This document shows positions 11,084 to 20,945 of a stretch of 64,000 nucleotides of DNA, in pieces; the first letter of the stretch is position 1, and every line of letters starts with the position of its first letter. Source of the stretch: Chitinophagaceae bacterium (lineage in GTDB: Bacteria; Bacteroidota; Bacteroidia; Chitinophagales; Chitinophagaceae); contig JADJBP010000012.1 of NCBI GenBank assembly GCA_016703625.1, positions 52,712 to 116,711 on the forward strand, in the 5' to 3' direction. The translations under genes and the position numbers were made by a program. The notes beneath the pieces were generated by a model. It searched no databases. It worked only from the letters and a program-made list of their open reading frames with translations, and was not told the DNA's origin.

Positions 11084-12127
11084 TTATTTTTTTAGCAGTT
11101 CCCTGGCGATCATTTCAATTACACTGCCGGTCTCTTTTCCGAACATGGGAGCAGCCCATTCTGCAGGTTCAGACAGGTTGGCAAGTACCAGGAACAATGC
11201 CAATCCTTCTTCCTGCGACCAGGATCTGCCGCCACGCCTTACGCCGGGCAATGCAAGCTTTTTTGAAATGGCCCCGCCTTCAGGATGTATCAGCCAGGCG
11301 TACATGGAGTATTGCCCGATGCCTTCCATACTGAGAAAAAAATCATCGATCTCTTTCAGTATTTCCAGTTCACGGGTAAAATAAATATCCTGCCTGTTTC
11401 TGAGCATTCCCAGTGCCTGCGAGATCAATTTCTTTTGTTTACTCTTTTCTTTCACTTCAGCAGCATCATAAAGCAGTTTTACTTCCCGGCGAAACTGCAG
11501 GTTATACTGCGTATCCGCTTCAAAATGATCCTGTACAATATCATCAGAGAAACCGGTTTTGAAACTGTATTTATTTTCATATTCGGTCATCCTCCTGCCA
11601 AAATTCATCATTTGCTGGGTGTGTGAAAATTCGTGCAGGAATACACCTGTGACCAGGTTGTCGAGCCCCAGTTCTGTGCTGGTTACACCTGCATTTTTCC
11701 AAAAATCGGGGAGGGGCATTACAAAGAAAGCAGTTTGTCCCAGGCTGTCCAAAGGCGAAGCAAAAGACATAAGGCCAATGGGTACAATTTGTTTATCGGG
11801 CAGTGTGACAGTACCCTGGTGTTTTGCTTTTTTCCATGGCAGTACCTGGTTAAATATTTTTGGGCCATCCACCACTTCTCCAACCGGAATTGAAACCGGG
11901 GAAGTAGCATATACGTATTGTTCATCGAAAAATAAAAAATCAACAGGCTGCATGCTGTTGATATGATAGATCTTTTTGCTTACCAGTTCCCAGGCCGAAA
12001 ACCATTTATCAACTTTGAACAGGGAAGTATCTGTTACCTCGTTGCTGAAGATGTTTGCTTCATTTGCATTTGTTTTGGCAGAAACCAGTAATATCCAGAT
12101 CACGATCCCATAAAAAATACCCTTCAT
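11084..12127 (-). CDS. Exported protein with HExxH motif, putative metallopeptidase
   Basis: 347 residues with an N-terminal signal peptide (~20 residues). A zincin-type motif HEFSH is at residues 165-169, in the context GVFLHEFSHTQQM. Acidic residues downstream (DHFEADTQ, about residue 205) could supply the third ligand. I do not recognise a named family. It is followed about 55 bp upstream on the other side by another envelope gene on the same strand. Peptidase activity is inference from the motif alone. Confidence 0.6.
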   Translation of the reverse strand: MKGIFYGIVIWILLVSAKTNANEANIFSNEVTDTSLFKVDKWFSAWELVSKKIYHINSMQPVDFLFFDEQYVYATSPVSIPVGEVVDGPKIFNQVLPWKKAKHQGTVTLPDKQIVPIGLMSFASPLDSLGQTAFFVMPLPDFWKNAGVTSTELGLDNLVTGVFLHEFSHTQQMMNFGRRMTEYENKYSFKTGFSDDIVQDHFEADTQYNLQFRREVKLLYDAAEVKEKSKQKKLISQALGMLRNRQDIYFTRELEILKEIDDFFLSMEGIGQYSMYAWLIHPEGGAISKKLALPGVRRGGRSWSQEEGLALFLVLANLSEPAEWAAPMFGKETGSVIEMIARELLKK

Positions 12128-12182
12128 TTTTTTGATTTATTTCAAAGTAACTATAGTTTTTGTGCAGGTAAGCATGCCGGTA

Positions 12183-13283
12183 TTATTGCTTTATTTTCAA
12201 CTGCTGCCATTTTTGTTCATTCATATTATCATCCAGGTTTGGGTTATAGTCCTGTAGCTTTGTGCCAATATATTCGCCGTTGCTGTTCATCCAGTACTGG
12301 TTGGCGCCGGCTGATACCTTGTAACCTTTGCCTGTAGCGGGGTCAATCACATTGGTGCGTTCGTAAATTCCGTCAATGAACTGTTCCTGGTTCTTATCGC
12401 TTGCAGCATTTCGTTCCCGCCAACCGCTCATGATGGCATCATTGATGGCATTGCTTTTATTTACAAATGCCTGTTGCTGTGCTTCAAAATTGGCCTGGTT
12501 CTGTGCCATGCGCTGGTTGTGTGCGGCCCAGCTTTGCCCTACCCGTTGTGCTTCCTCCCGGTTATATACCATGATCGGTTCCAGGTTATACCGCATATTT
12601 GACAGGCTGAAAATGTATTGCTTCCTTGCGGCTTCAAAATGTGCAGGATCAACCTCCAGTCCAGATGTTCTGTAATACCAGTACTGCATACTCTCGCTTG
12701 AATGAACAGTAAGGTGCATCAGCAAAAAGTATGGTTTGCCGTCATTTGTTTTCCAGTCGATGCCAAAGGCGGCAACATCCGAACGGCTGGGCAGGGCTTT
12801 AAACAACTGGTCGCTATACCATTTGTCCAGTTTAGAAATTTCGGGGATCTCTTCATACTTCACCAGTTGCAGTCCGTTGCTTTGTCCCCAGGGTACAAAA
12901 TCCTGCTGTATCAGTTGCTCTATCCCGGGCATGGCCCGCATTTGCTGTCCGCCCTGCTGGTAGGCATATTGAAGGCTTTGATCATAATTCATCATAAAAC
13001 TCTTTAACGGGTAATCTGTAACTTTAATGCCATTGGGCCCGGTTATGGAAGGGCCGCCATTGCTGCCGGCAGGTTGTATCTTCCAGGAAGAAGGTATTGG
13101 CATGATAGCAGCAACCATACCATTGGATTGCCGCAATTCAGTCATCACCAGTTTTTCCCAAAAGCCTTTGCCGGATACCCCCGGCTGGCCTCCTTCATCA
13201 GACATTATTTCTTTATTTCCCGGCGTGCCGGAACCGGTTTCATTTCCTGTGCTGCCGCATCCGGAAACTATGACTCTGTTCAT
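12183..13283 (-). CDS. Putative lipoprotein, unknown
   Basis: About 366 residues starting at the ATG at 13283. The frame stays open to 13352, but the nearer start gives MNRVIVSGCG, a short lipoprotein-like leader with a Cys at residue 9. Features seen: a Gly/Ser/Thr-rich linker, a globular middle, and a Gln/Asn/Ala-rich coiled-coil stretch (residues ~255-300). No conserved family recognised. It precedes the HEFSH protein on the same strand and may share its operon. Confidence 0.6.
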   Translation of the reverse strand: MNRVIVSGCGSTGNETGSGTPGNKEIMSDEGGQPGVSGKGFWEKLVMTELRQSNGMVAAIMPIPSSWKIQPAGSNGGPSITGPNGIKVTDYPLKSFMMNYDQSLQYAYQQGGQQMRAMPGIEQLIQQDFVPWGQSNGLQLVKYEEIPEISKLDKWYSDQLFKALPSRSDVAAFGIDWKTNDGKPYFLLMHLTVHSSESMQYWYYRTSGLEVDPAHFEAARKQYIFSLSNMRYNLEPIMVYNREEAQRVGQSWAAHNQRMAQNQANFEAQQQAFVNKSNAINDAIMSGWRERNAASDKNQEQFIDGIYERTNVIDPATGKGYKVSAGANQYWMNSNGEYIGTKLQDYNPNLDDNMNEQKWQQLKIKQ

Positions 13284-13512
13284 TGCCCGGTAAAGGCAAT
13301 TTTGTATTGGAAATAAATGTAAAAATAATTCCTGATAAAATATATAATCCAATTGGATTACCGGCGAGTATGAAAATATTATGTATTTGCTTTTTTCTGA
13401 ACCGCATTAAAAATTGATCACAGAACAGCTGGTTGTGAAAAAGGGCAAACACATGTAGCAACTTTTTGTACCTGTTTAATTAATTAAAATACGACCTTGA
13501 ATCAACAGTGGT

Positions 13513-14190
13513 TCAGTTTCGTAATGTTAATTTTCTGATGGCAGCAAAATGAGCCAACAGGACAAGCGGTACCACACAGCACGGTAGCCAAACAAACGGG
13601 AAATAAAATATAGCTGTATTGGGCTGTTCAAAAGCAAATTGCTGAAATGGGGACGGGGCCGATAAAACAGCATGAACAACTATATTCAATACCAGGCCCA
13701 GGCAAATAATATTCCAAAGCAATAAAAAGGTTTTGCTGAAAATGGGTTTTACAAATCCAAAATAATATACAACCGGTGCTGTAAGTCCGGCCATGATGTC
13801 AAAGTTCCGCCCTTCAAAGGTCATAAGCTGCGGAATGCTTTTGTGCAGGAAAAGCCAGTACAGGCAAATTTCAACCGGGATTCTTACGATGTGTAACAGG
13901 GTAAGCATTTTAATATCAAGGCTGTTAATGAAGTTTTTACCTTTTGGCGTAATAAATAAAAGAATGATGAATAATAAAGCCGGTACAGCCAGTAATACAA
14001 ACCTGGGCGGTATGGTATCAGTAACTGTATAAAATCCGGTATAACTTAAAACAGCCTGGATCAAAAGCCATGATCCTAAGATCACTAAAGTAGTTACAGA
14101 TCTTTGGGTTGCTTTATAAAACAGGAAAACAGTCAACCCTGTTGTAAGTATAAAAACGATGTTGATATAAAACGGTAAGTTACTGATCAT
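13513..14190 (-). CDS. Six-helix membrane protein, unknown
   Basis: 225 residues, nearly all hydrophobic, with about six predicted membrane helices separated by short polar loops. It resembles hypothetical membrane proteins of Chitinophagaceae, but I cannot name a domain. It is separated by 68 bp from polX downstream on the same strand. The frame is intact. Confidence 0.6.
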   Translation of the reverse strand: MISNLPFYINIVFILTTGLTVFLFYKATQRSVTTLVILGSWLLIQAVLSYTGFYTVTDTIPPRFVLLAVPALLFIILLFITPKGKNFINSLDIKMLTLLHIVRIPVEICLYWLFLHKSIPQLMTFEGRNFDIMAGLTAPVVYYFGFVKPIFSKTFLLLWNIICLGLVLNIVVHAVLSAPSPFQQFAFEQPNTAIFYFPFVWLPCCVVPLVLLAHFAAIRKLTLRN

Positions 14191-14258
14191 AAACGGCAGT
14201 TAATTGATTAAGTGCTGCTCAGGCATAATGGTTTGATCAAACTTACTGAAACCTCTTT

Positions 14259-15928
14259 TTACATCATAATTTGGCAGCCTTTATTTTTTTTCAGGTAGTT
14301 CCTGAATTCGGCCAGTCCCATACTGCTCAGGTTCTGTTCTTTGGTTACCATGGCTTTTTGTGCACTCAGTACGCCATACCGGGTATCTTTAAAGCCATCA
14401 ATATTATGTGCATCGGGGTCGATGGAGATCATCACATTTTTTTCCAGGGCATAATCAATATGCCGCCAGTCAATGTCAAGCCGGCTGGGATGTGCATTCA
14501 GTTCTATCACCACCCGGTTGGCCGCACAGGCATCAATGATCTTTTTATGATCAACGGGATAACCCTTCCGGCTCAGCAATAAGCGGCCGGTCATATGCCC
14601 GAGTATGGTGGTGTATGGATTTTCAATGGCAGTGATCAACCGTTGCATGGCTTTTTCTTCGGTCATTTTTAAAATGCTGTGTACCGATGCGATCACCAGG
14701 TCGAAGGTTTCAAGCACTGCATTGGAATAATCCAGGCTGCCATCATATAAAATATCGCTTTCAATGCTTTTGAATATGGTAAAACCGGTTAGTTTATTAT
14801 TCAGCTCATCTATAAGCTGGTGTTGGGCACGTATTTTTTCTTCATGCAGCCCCTGTGCATAAAAAGCGCTTTTACTGTGATCGCTGATCACCAGGTATTC
14901 AAAACCCTGTTCTTTGGCGGCAAGTGCCATTTCTTCGAGGGTATTGCTGCCATCACTCCAGTTGCTGTGGCTATGAATGATGCCACGGATGTCTTCGGGT
15001 TGTATCAACTGTGGAAGCGGGCTATGGGCAGCCCGTTCAATAATTGCTGTTGTTTCCCGTAAACAGGGAGGAATAAAATTGATATTTACCTGTTTAAAAA
15101 CAGCAGAATCATCTGCATTTGCTGTGCCCGGAAAACTGATGCCCGGGTATTTTTTATAAAGGCTTCGGCAAAATCCGGGCCTGCCCCGGTAAAAAACAGC
15201 TTTTTGGCAACAGCTTCAGTTCCTGTATAATTCAGCAGTTTGTAAAGCAGGTTACCCGGGTTTTCTTCCAGCAGTTCGGGCGGGTTGGCTGTTTCAAATT
15301 TTGGTTTAATGTTTTCGTTGGTACTGTTAACTACATATTCCAGTTCATATATAATTTCAAGTTGCCGTTTATAAGCCCCGGTTAAATGTACATTTTCGGG
15401 CAAAAAAAGCTTTTGCAAGTAAGTGGTAATTTGTGGCTCAACGGCTTCAACCTGGTAATATAAATAGCTGCCCTGGTTGCTGATATAAAACTCGATCGAT
15501 TCTTTAACATTTTGCTGCGTTTTTTCACCAAACCCTTTATATAATTTCAACCGGTTCTCTTCACAGGCATATAAAAGTTCGCCGATACTTTCTATTTCCA
15601 TCTCTTTCCAGATGGTTGAAATTTTTTTAGGGCCGATACCTTTTATGTTGAGCATTTCAATAACACCGGGCGGTGTTTTTGCGATCAATTCCTGTAAAGC
15701 AGTCAATGAGCCGGTCTCTAAAATTTCAATGATCTTGTTTGCTGATGATGCACCGATCCCTTTTATGTCTGCAATTTTATTGGTGGGTGTTTCACTTAAT
15801 TGAACCGGTAATTTTTCAATATTAAAAGCGGCCGAAGCATAGGATTTTGCCTTAAAATTATTTTCTGCATGGATGTCTGTTAATTTGCTTAAAAGGCTGA
15901 AATTTTCCGCAATTTGATAATTATCCAT
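14259..15928 (-). CDS. polX: PolX-type protein: polymerase X fold plus PHP phosphoesterase (one frameshift)
   Basis: About 556 residues. N-terminal helix-hairpin-helix motifs are visible (DIKGIGASSANKI, NIKGIGPKKI). A polymerase X palm follows, then a C-terminal PHP domain with metal ligands in HSHSNWSDG, VISDHS, IESDI, LNAHPSRLDIDW and IDPDAHN. In the palm, where active PolX has a GS..GDxD pattern, this protein reads TGAYKRQLEIIYELEYVV: the catalytic aspartates are Glu-Leu-Glu and the loop Ser is Ala. DNA synthesis may be lost while the 3'-5' exonuclease/phosphoesterase remains. The frame breaks at the T6 run 15150-15155; one extra T restores KKYPGISFPG across the junction. Confidence 0.85.
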
Positions 15929-16226
15929 TTTTTTAAATTGTCCCGGTAAATGTAGGAAGAATAAAAAATCCGGCGTTTAAAAATTAATTTCCGTTCGATT
16001 TTATAAAAAAAATCGCTTGAAAACTACATTTTAAAATCCGGGAAAAATCGTAAAATCATACCGGTCTTTCACAAAAATTAAATCCGTTACGGATAAAAAA
16101 AATTGTTTTTTTGAATTATTCAGCAATGGTTTTGTTGATAAACAAGAAATTATTCGAGGGCATTTTAAGCCGGGGATCGCTGTTGAGAATTGCCGAAAAC
16201 CCGCTTTGGTAAAGGGTTTAAAAGAA
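15929..16226. other. AT-rich spacer with no gene seen
   Basis: The spacer lies between the polX start and the H1-like gene terminator. An 80-codon open frame on the minus strand (16031-16273) overlaps that terminator and has no family signal, so I do not call it. Confidence 0.5.
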
Positions 16227-16253
16227 AAAGTCCCGGTAATGTACCAGGACTTT
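16227..16253 (-). terminator. Terminator of the rplU-rpmA-H1-like operon
   Basis: Hairpin AAAGTCC-C-GGTA / TACC-A-GGACTTT with a three-base loop. On the minus strand it is followed by TTTTTCTTTT. It lies about 50 bp after the stop of the Lys/Ala-rich gene. Confidence 0.75.
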
Positions 16254-16301
16254 AAAGATATTTTGCTTTTCAAAAAGCGATGCTAAATTTGTATTAGCAG
16301 C

Positions 16302-16451
16302 TTACTTCTTCTTAGCAGCTTTCTTCTTAGGAGCAGCTTTCTTTTTAGGAGCAGCTTTCTTCTTAGGAGCAGCTTTCTTTTTAGGAGCAGCTTTCTTAGC
16401 AGCGGCTTTTTTTGGAGCAGCTTTTTTTGCAGCTTTTTTCTTTGTTGCCAT
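16302..16451 (-). CDS. Histone H1-like Lys/Ala/Pro-rich DNA-binding protein
   Basis: 49 residues. It starts MATKKKAAKKAAPKKAAAKK, continues with four exact AAPKKK hexapeptides and ends AAKKK. About half the residues are lysine, and there is no hydrophobic core. It resembles the C-terminal tails of histone H1 and the short bacterial H1-like nucleoid proteins (Hc1/AlgP-type). The hexapeptides are encoded by an 18-bp tandem repeat with alternating AAA/AAG codons, so copy number could vary. It is downstream of rpmA and upstream of a terminator, so probably co-transcribed with L21 and L27. A role in DNA or RNA compaction is inferred from composition. Confidence 0.8.
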   Translation of the reverse strand: MATKKKAAKKAAPKKAAAKKAAPKKKAAPKKKAAPKKKAAPKKKAAKKK

Positions 16452-16531
16452 TTTTTAAAATTTAATTGGTTAGTAAATAATACTTAAAAATAAATACTAT
16501 TTTTTAAACTACCAAAATAAATATTAAAAAA

Positions 16532-16798
16532 TTATGCACTGGCTTCAACGGCAGCAACTGAAACAACCGTCCTGTCGCCCTTCGTTTTTTTGAATTCAAC
16601 CAGGCCATCCGTTAATGCGAAGATGGTAAAATCTCTTCCAACGCCAACATTTTTTCCGGGATGATAAGTTGTTCCGCGCTGGCGGATAATTATATTTCCT
16701 GCGATCGCCGGTTGCCCGCCATAAATTTTAACGCCCAATCTTTTGCTGTGTGAATCGCGGCCGTTCTTTACCGAACCTTCACCTTTTTTGTGTGCCAT
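16532..16798 (-). CDS. rpmA: 50S ribosomal protein L27
   Basis: 88 residues, intact. It has the characteristic N-terminus MAHKKGEGSVKNGRDSHSKR, which reaches the peptidyl-transferase centre, and the core GNIIIRQRGTTYHPGKNVGVGRD. There is no Firmicutes-type cleaved N-terminal extension. It follows rplU on the same strand, separated by an octamer-repeat spacer. Confidence 0.98.
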   Translation of the reverse strand: MAHKKGEGSVKNGRDSHSKRLGVKIYGGQPAIAGNIIIRQRGTTYHPGKNVGVGRDFTIFALTDGLVEFKKTKGDRTVVSVAAVEASA

Positions 16799-16805
16799 TT
16801 TTTAA

Positions 16806-16912
16806 TTTGTTTATTCGTTAATCAGATAATCTGTTAATCCGTTAATCCGTTAATTCGTTAATCCGGGAATTGTATTTACTAATAAACCAATTAACGGATT
16901 AACCAATCAATG
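16806..16912. repeat. Octamer tandem repeat (GTTAATCC) with inverted arm between rplU and rpmA
   Basis: Left block: units GTTAATCA, GATAATCT, GTTAATCC, GTTAATCC, GTTAATTC, GTTAATCC. Right block (~16885-16905): AATTAACGGATTAACC, the complement. The facing blocks can form a stem in the mRNA between two ribosomal-protein genes. The same octamer occurs at 34427-34462, 37184-37236 and 37434-37512. Confidence 0.85.
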
Positions 16913-16914
16913 TT

Positions 16915-17220
16915 TTAAGCTATTGCAGTTACTTTAATGTGCGTATACTGCGTACGGTGACCATGCTTTTTACGGAAACCTTTTCTTCTTTTCATTTTAA
17001 AGGCGATCACTTTTTCACCTTTGATAAGGTCGTTCAGGATTTCAGCTTTAACTACTGCTTTTATATCCGAACCCAATACAACGTTTCCGCCGCTATCAGT
17101 CATCAATACTTCGGAAAACTCTACTGAGTCACCGGCTTTGCCCTCTATATGAGGTACGTATAAGCTGTCGCCTGCTTTCACTTTAAATTGCTGACCTGCT
17201 ATTTTTACAATTGCTAACAT
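16915..17220 (-). CDS. rplU: 50S ribosomal protein L21
   Basis: 101 residues from the ATG at 17220. The frame is open further upstream, but that part reads through the promoter, and MLAIVKIAGQQFKVKAGD is the normal L21 start. The C-terminal signature KRRKGFRKKHGHRTQYTHIKV is present. It is first gene of the L21-L27-H1-like operon, with its promoter at 17243-17250. Confidence 0.97.
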   Translation of the reverse strand: MLAIVKIAGQQFKVKAGDSLYVPHIEGKAGDSVEFSEVLMTDSGGNVVLGSDIKAVVKAEILNDLIKGEKVIAFKMKRRKGFRKKHGHRTQYTHIKVTAIA

Positions 17221-17242
17221 AAAATTCCCAAATTTAGGACGG

Positions 17243-17250
17243 CAAAGGTA
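17243..17250 (-). promoter_or_regulatory. Bacteroidota -7 element of rplU (TACCTTTG)
   Basis: Minus-strand TACCTTTG, within TTACCTTTGCCGTCC, lies 23 bp before the rplU start codon. It matches the Bacteroidota primary sigma -7 consensus TAnnTTTG. The 15-base context is identical upstream of rpmB. Confidence 0.8.
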
Positions 17251-17395
17251 AGGGTTTAGCTTTAAAACCATGCTACATTTTGAAAAAATATACACTTAAA
17301 ATACGGGATTGGGGAAAACCGGCCCGATATAGGCTGAAAATCAGCCAAAACCTGCTTTATAAACAGTATATTCTCGCTACATTCGCCTCAATTAT

Positions 17396-18181
17396 ATGCG
17401 TTATATATACCGTTTTATACAGATCCTTTTCACAGTTTATGCCTTTTTGATCTTTATTGGCTTCCTGTTGCTGATATTTCCCGCTGTAGTGGCGGCTTCT
17501 TTTTGGCAGGATCAGGGGCGGGAACTTTATATATAAGCTATGTCACCTGTGGGCTGACTTTTTTTACTCATGACGGGCATTTTTCAACGGAATATTTATG
17601 AAGTGCCCAATGACCGGTCGAAACAGTATGTTTTTGTGTTTAATCATATTTCCTATATCGATATACCGGTTATACTTAAAACCATCCGCCGGCAGCAGTT
17701 CAGGGTATTGGGCAAGGCCGAAATGGCTAAGATCCCGTTATTCGGGTTTATTTACAGGAGCGCAGCCGTGATGGTAGAAAGAGGGGATGCTGATAAAAGG
17801 GCCAAAAGTGTAATTCAGCTTAAAGCGGTTTTAAAAAAGGGCATTTCTATTGTTATTGCTCCCGAGGGTACTTTTAATATGACCCATATGCCTTTGAAGG
17901 AATTTTATGACGGGGCATTTAAGATCGCCATTGAAACCCAAACACCTATCAAGCCGGTATTATTCCTGGATACCTATGACCGGATGCATTATGGATCCAT
18001 ATTTTCCATGCATCCCGGCAGATCAAGATCGGTTTACCTGGATGAAATTCCGGTTGATGGGCTGGTTTTGGAAGATGTTGGTTTTTTAAAAGAGAAAGTC
18101 TATAAAATAATGGAAGAAAAACTGGTCGCGTATAAAGCAAGCTGGATAAAGAATGCTGATGATAAAAAGATGTCAGTCTGA
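17396..18181 (+). CDS. 1-acyl-glycerol-3-phosphate acyltransferase family protein (two frameshifts)
   Basis: About 261 residues. It has an N-terminal membrane helix (FLIFIGFLLLIFPAVVAA) and the PlsC-type acyltransferase motif NHISYID (NHx4D), followed by the second block in APEGTF. The enzyme would esterify lysophosphatidate or a related lipid at the inner membrane. The frame breaks in T5 at 17500-17504 and T7 at 17559-17565; one T added to each joins the leader to the acyltransferase domain. The open frame that starts at 17570 is therefore not the true start. Confidence 0.87.
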
Positions 18182-18332
18182 ACATGAACGTCAATCAGGC
18201 TCGCGGGATCATGTTATAAGAGTATTCAAAAGGCATAGCATAACCCGTTAACTTTTGGATCATACTACTTCGCTCTTAACAATCATCGTAAGTAAAATAA
18301 ACTGTAAAAATGAGCTACATAGTACAAGTAAG

Positions 18333-20810
18333 ATGAACAAAGGAAACGAAATACAATTTACAGATGAATCATCCGGCTTCTGGGCAGAGATCATACTTCC
18401 GCTGGCCCTGCCAACTACCTATACCTATGCTGTTCCGGCATCATTGTTAACAAGGGCAATGCCCGGCTGCCGCGTAGAAGTGGTTTTTGGAAAACATAAA
18501 AAATATGCCGGAATCATTAGATCAATACTGGATAAAGAACCGGCGTATCCAACAAAAGCCATATTGAATGTACTGGATGATGAACCGATCCTTTACCCGC
18601 AACAGTTAAAACTCTGGCAATGGCTCAGCCAATATTATATGTGCAGCGAAGGCGAAGTGATGTCTGCAGCCTTACCAACACATTTTAAACTGAGCAGCGA
18701 AACCATTTTAATATACAACGAAGAGGCAGGCGAAGATTTTACACACCTGGATGATGAAGAATTCATTGTGGCTGAAGCCCTGCTGTTAAAAAAAGAATTG
18801 CGTTTACCCGAAGTGCAGCAGTTGCTGGATGTAACACATGTGTACCCCCTCATCAAAAAACTGATCGATAAAAATATTTGTTTTGTGTGGGAAGCGATGG
18901 ATGAACAGTATAAAGTGAAAACCGAAAATTATGTGATCCTGCACCCGGATTACATCAATGAAGAAAAACTGGCAGCGTTGCTGAACAACTGGAGCAGGGC
19001 GCCCAAACAAATGGAACTGTTACTGGCATACCTGCACCTGCAAAAAACGGCAGGCGATGTTATCCAGCATGAATTGCTGGAAAAGGCCGGCGCATCAACT
19101 GCACAGCTGAAGGGCCTTACTGAAAAAAAGATCCTGGTGGTGGAGAAACGGGCAGTTGACCGGATAAGGTCATTGCCTAAAAATGTGGAGATCGATTTTG
19201 AATTCAGCGCTGCCCAGCAGGAAACATCAGATAAAGTTACCCATGCATTTGAAACCAAAAATGTTTGCCTGTTGCACGGCGTAACCAGCAGCGGCAAAAC
19301 ACAGGTGTATGTTAAACTGATAGAAAAATATTTTTCGCAGGGCCGGCAGGTGTTGTACCTACTGCCCGAGATCGCTTTAACCACACAGATCATCCGCCGC
19401 CTGCAAAAACATTTTGGCGGCAACATCACCATTTACCATTCGCGTTTCAATAATAACGAACGCATTGAATTGTGGAATAAGATACGCACCGGCGAAGTAA
19501 AGATCGTGCTCGGTGCACGCAGTGCCCTGTTCCTGCCCTTTAAAGACCTCGGACTGATCATAGTGGATGAAGAGCACGATCCTTCATTCAAACAGCAGGA
19601 TCCGGCTCCCAGGTACAATGCAAGGGATGCGGCCATTTATTATGCATCGCTCTTTGGCGCCAGGGTTTTACTGGGCAGCGCCACTCCATCGGTAGAAAGT
19701 TATTTTAATGCAATGCATGATAAATATGCTTTGGTTGAACTGAATGAACGTTTTGGCGGTATTAAAATGCCGGAGATCAGTATCATTGATACCAGGCAGG
19801 TTGTACAGAAAGGAAAAGTGATGATCAGCCCGCAATTGAAAGAAGCCATGCAGCAGGCATTGGAGGCCGACAGGCAGGTGATCCTTTTTCAAAACAGGCG
19901 GGGGTATAATCCATACCTGATCTGTGGCGCCTGCGGATTTATCCCGCAGTGTACCCATTGCGATGTGTCACTCACATTGCATAAGTTCAGCAATAAACTG
20001 CATTGCCATTATTGCGTCAGTGTTTACCCGAAATTGATAACCTGCCCGGCATGCGGCAGCAACAACTGGCTGGAGAAAAATTTTGGTACCGAAAAAATTG
20101 AGGAACAGCTGGAAACCGATTTTCCCAAATACAGGATCGCGAGGATGGATGTGGACAGTGTGCGTGGCAAAACAGCACATGATAACCTGATACAGTTGTT
20201 TGAACAGGAGCGGATCGATATCCTGGTGGGCACACAAATGGTGGTTAAGGGACTTGATTTTGATAAGGTAAGTCTTGTTGGTATCCTTGACGCTGATGGG
20301 CTGCTGGCCTTTGCCGATTTCAGGGTGAATGAACGGGCCTTTCAGCTGATGGAGCAGGTGAGTGGCCGGGCCGGCAGGAAAAAAGAACAGGGCAAAGTGA
20401 TCATCCAGGCAACCAATGTTAAACACCCCGTTTTACAACTGGTACAACAACACGATTACAAACAGTTTTATAACCTGGAGATCGAAAACCGGAAACAATT
20501 TTTTTATCCGCCTTACAGCCGTATTATTTTGTTAACTTTAAAACACAAGGACAAAAATATTGTAAGCGCTGCCGCAGAAAAATTGACAGCCCTTTTAAAA
20601 CAGGACCTGAAAGATTTTATTGTTGGCCCAGCAGCACCTGTTGTTAACCGCATCCGAAACCAGTATTTAATGGAGATATTGATCAAGCTGCCCAAAGAAC
20701 CGGGCATGAGTTTACGGTATAAATCAGCGATCAGGAACCATATTAACCTGGTAACCGGGGAGAAGCTTTTTAAAAGTGTTTCTGTAATTGCGGATGTAGA
20801 TAAGATGTAA
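18333..20810 (+). CDS. priA: Primosomal helicase PriA
   Basis: About 825 residues, intact. Walker A is GVTSSGKTQ (residue ~315), the DEAH-type box is VDEEHDPSFKQ (~410), and helicase motifs V and VI include GTQMVVKGLDFD and QVSGRAGR. The zinc-binding insert has paired cysteines (CGACG, CTHC, CHYC, CPACG). It reloads the replisome at stalled forks. The frame is open back to 18255, but the ATG at 18333 gives the normal N-terminus leading into FWAEIILPLALPTTYTYAVP. Confidence 0.96.
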   Translation: MNKGNEIQFTDESSGFWAEIILPLALPTTYTYAVPASLLTRAMPGCRVEVVFGKHKKYAGIIRSILDKEPAYPTKAILNVLDDEPILYPQQLKLWQWLSQYYMCSEGEVMSAALPTHFKLSSETILIYNEEAGEDFTHLDDEEFIVAEALLLKKELRLPEVQQLLDVTHVYPLIKKLIDKNICFVWEAMDEQYKVKTENYVILHPDYINEEKLAALLNNWSRAPKQMELLLAYLHLQKTAGDVIQHELLEKAGASTAQLKGLTEKKILVVEKRAVDRIRSLPKNVEIDFEFSAAQQETSDKVTHAFETKNVCLLHGVTSSGKTQVYVKLIEKYFSQGRQVLYLLPEIALTTQIIRRLQKHFGGNITIYHSRFNNNERIELWNKIRTGEVKIVLGARSALFLPFKDLGLIIVDEEHDPSFKQQDPAPRYNARDAAIYYASLFGARVLLGSATPSVESYFNAMHDKYALVELNERFGGIKMPEISIIDTRQVVQKGKVMISPQLKEAMQQALEADRQVILFQNRRGYNPYLICGACGFIPQCTHCDVSLTLHKFSNKLHCHYCVSVYPKLITCPACGSNNWLEKNFGTEKIEEQLETDFPKYRIARMDVDSVRGKTAHDNLIQLFEQERIDILVGTQMVVKGLDFDKVSLVGILDADGLLAFADFRVNERAFQLMEQVSGRAGRKKEQGKVIIQATNVKHPVLQLVQQHDYKQFYNLEIENRKQFFYPPYSRIILLTLKHKDKNIVSAAAEKLTALLKQDLKDFIVGPAAPVVNRIRNQYLMEILIKLPKEPGMSLRYKSAIRNHINLVTGEKLFKSVSVIADVDKM

Positions 20811-20820
20811 CCTTGAATAG

Positions 20821-20933
20821 CACCACCCTGTAGGGTGGTGAATCAGGGTGGTGAAAAATGATTTGAAATAAGATTGGTCTAAAGCCCGTGATCATTTCAT
20901 TATTGATCCCTGCCCTAAAGGGCAGGGATCAAT
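20821..20933. repeat. Two perfect hairpins after priA
   Basis: 20821-20840 is CACCACCCTGTAGGGTGGTG (9-bp stem, 2-base loop). 20902-20933 is a perfect 15-bp stem, ATTGATCCCTGCCCT and its complement, around AA. They fill the priA-murB gap. Neither has a T-tract, so they may be mobile palindromes, mRNA 3' protectors or attenuators rather than classical terminators. Confidence 0.8.
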
Positions 20934-20945
20934 AAAATTTATTAA

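Noticed and set aside
11559..11966. 135-codon plus-strand frame opposite the HEFSH protein
   Set aside because: Antisense shadow of a coherent exported protein with a signal peptide.
16031..16273. 80-codon minus-strand open frame
   Set aside because: It overlaps the operon terminator hairpin and has no recognisable features.
20821..20933. Riboswitch upstream of murB
   Set aside because: Only two simple perfect hairpins are seen, with no junction or conserved aptamer motif.
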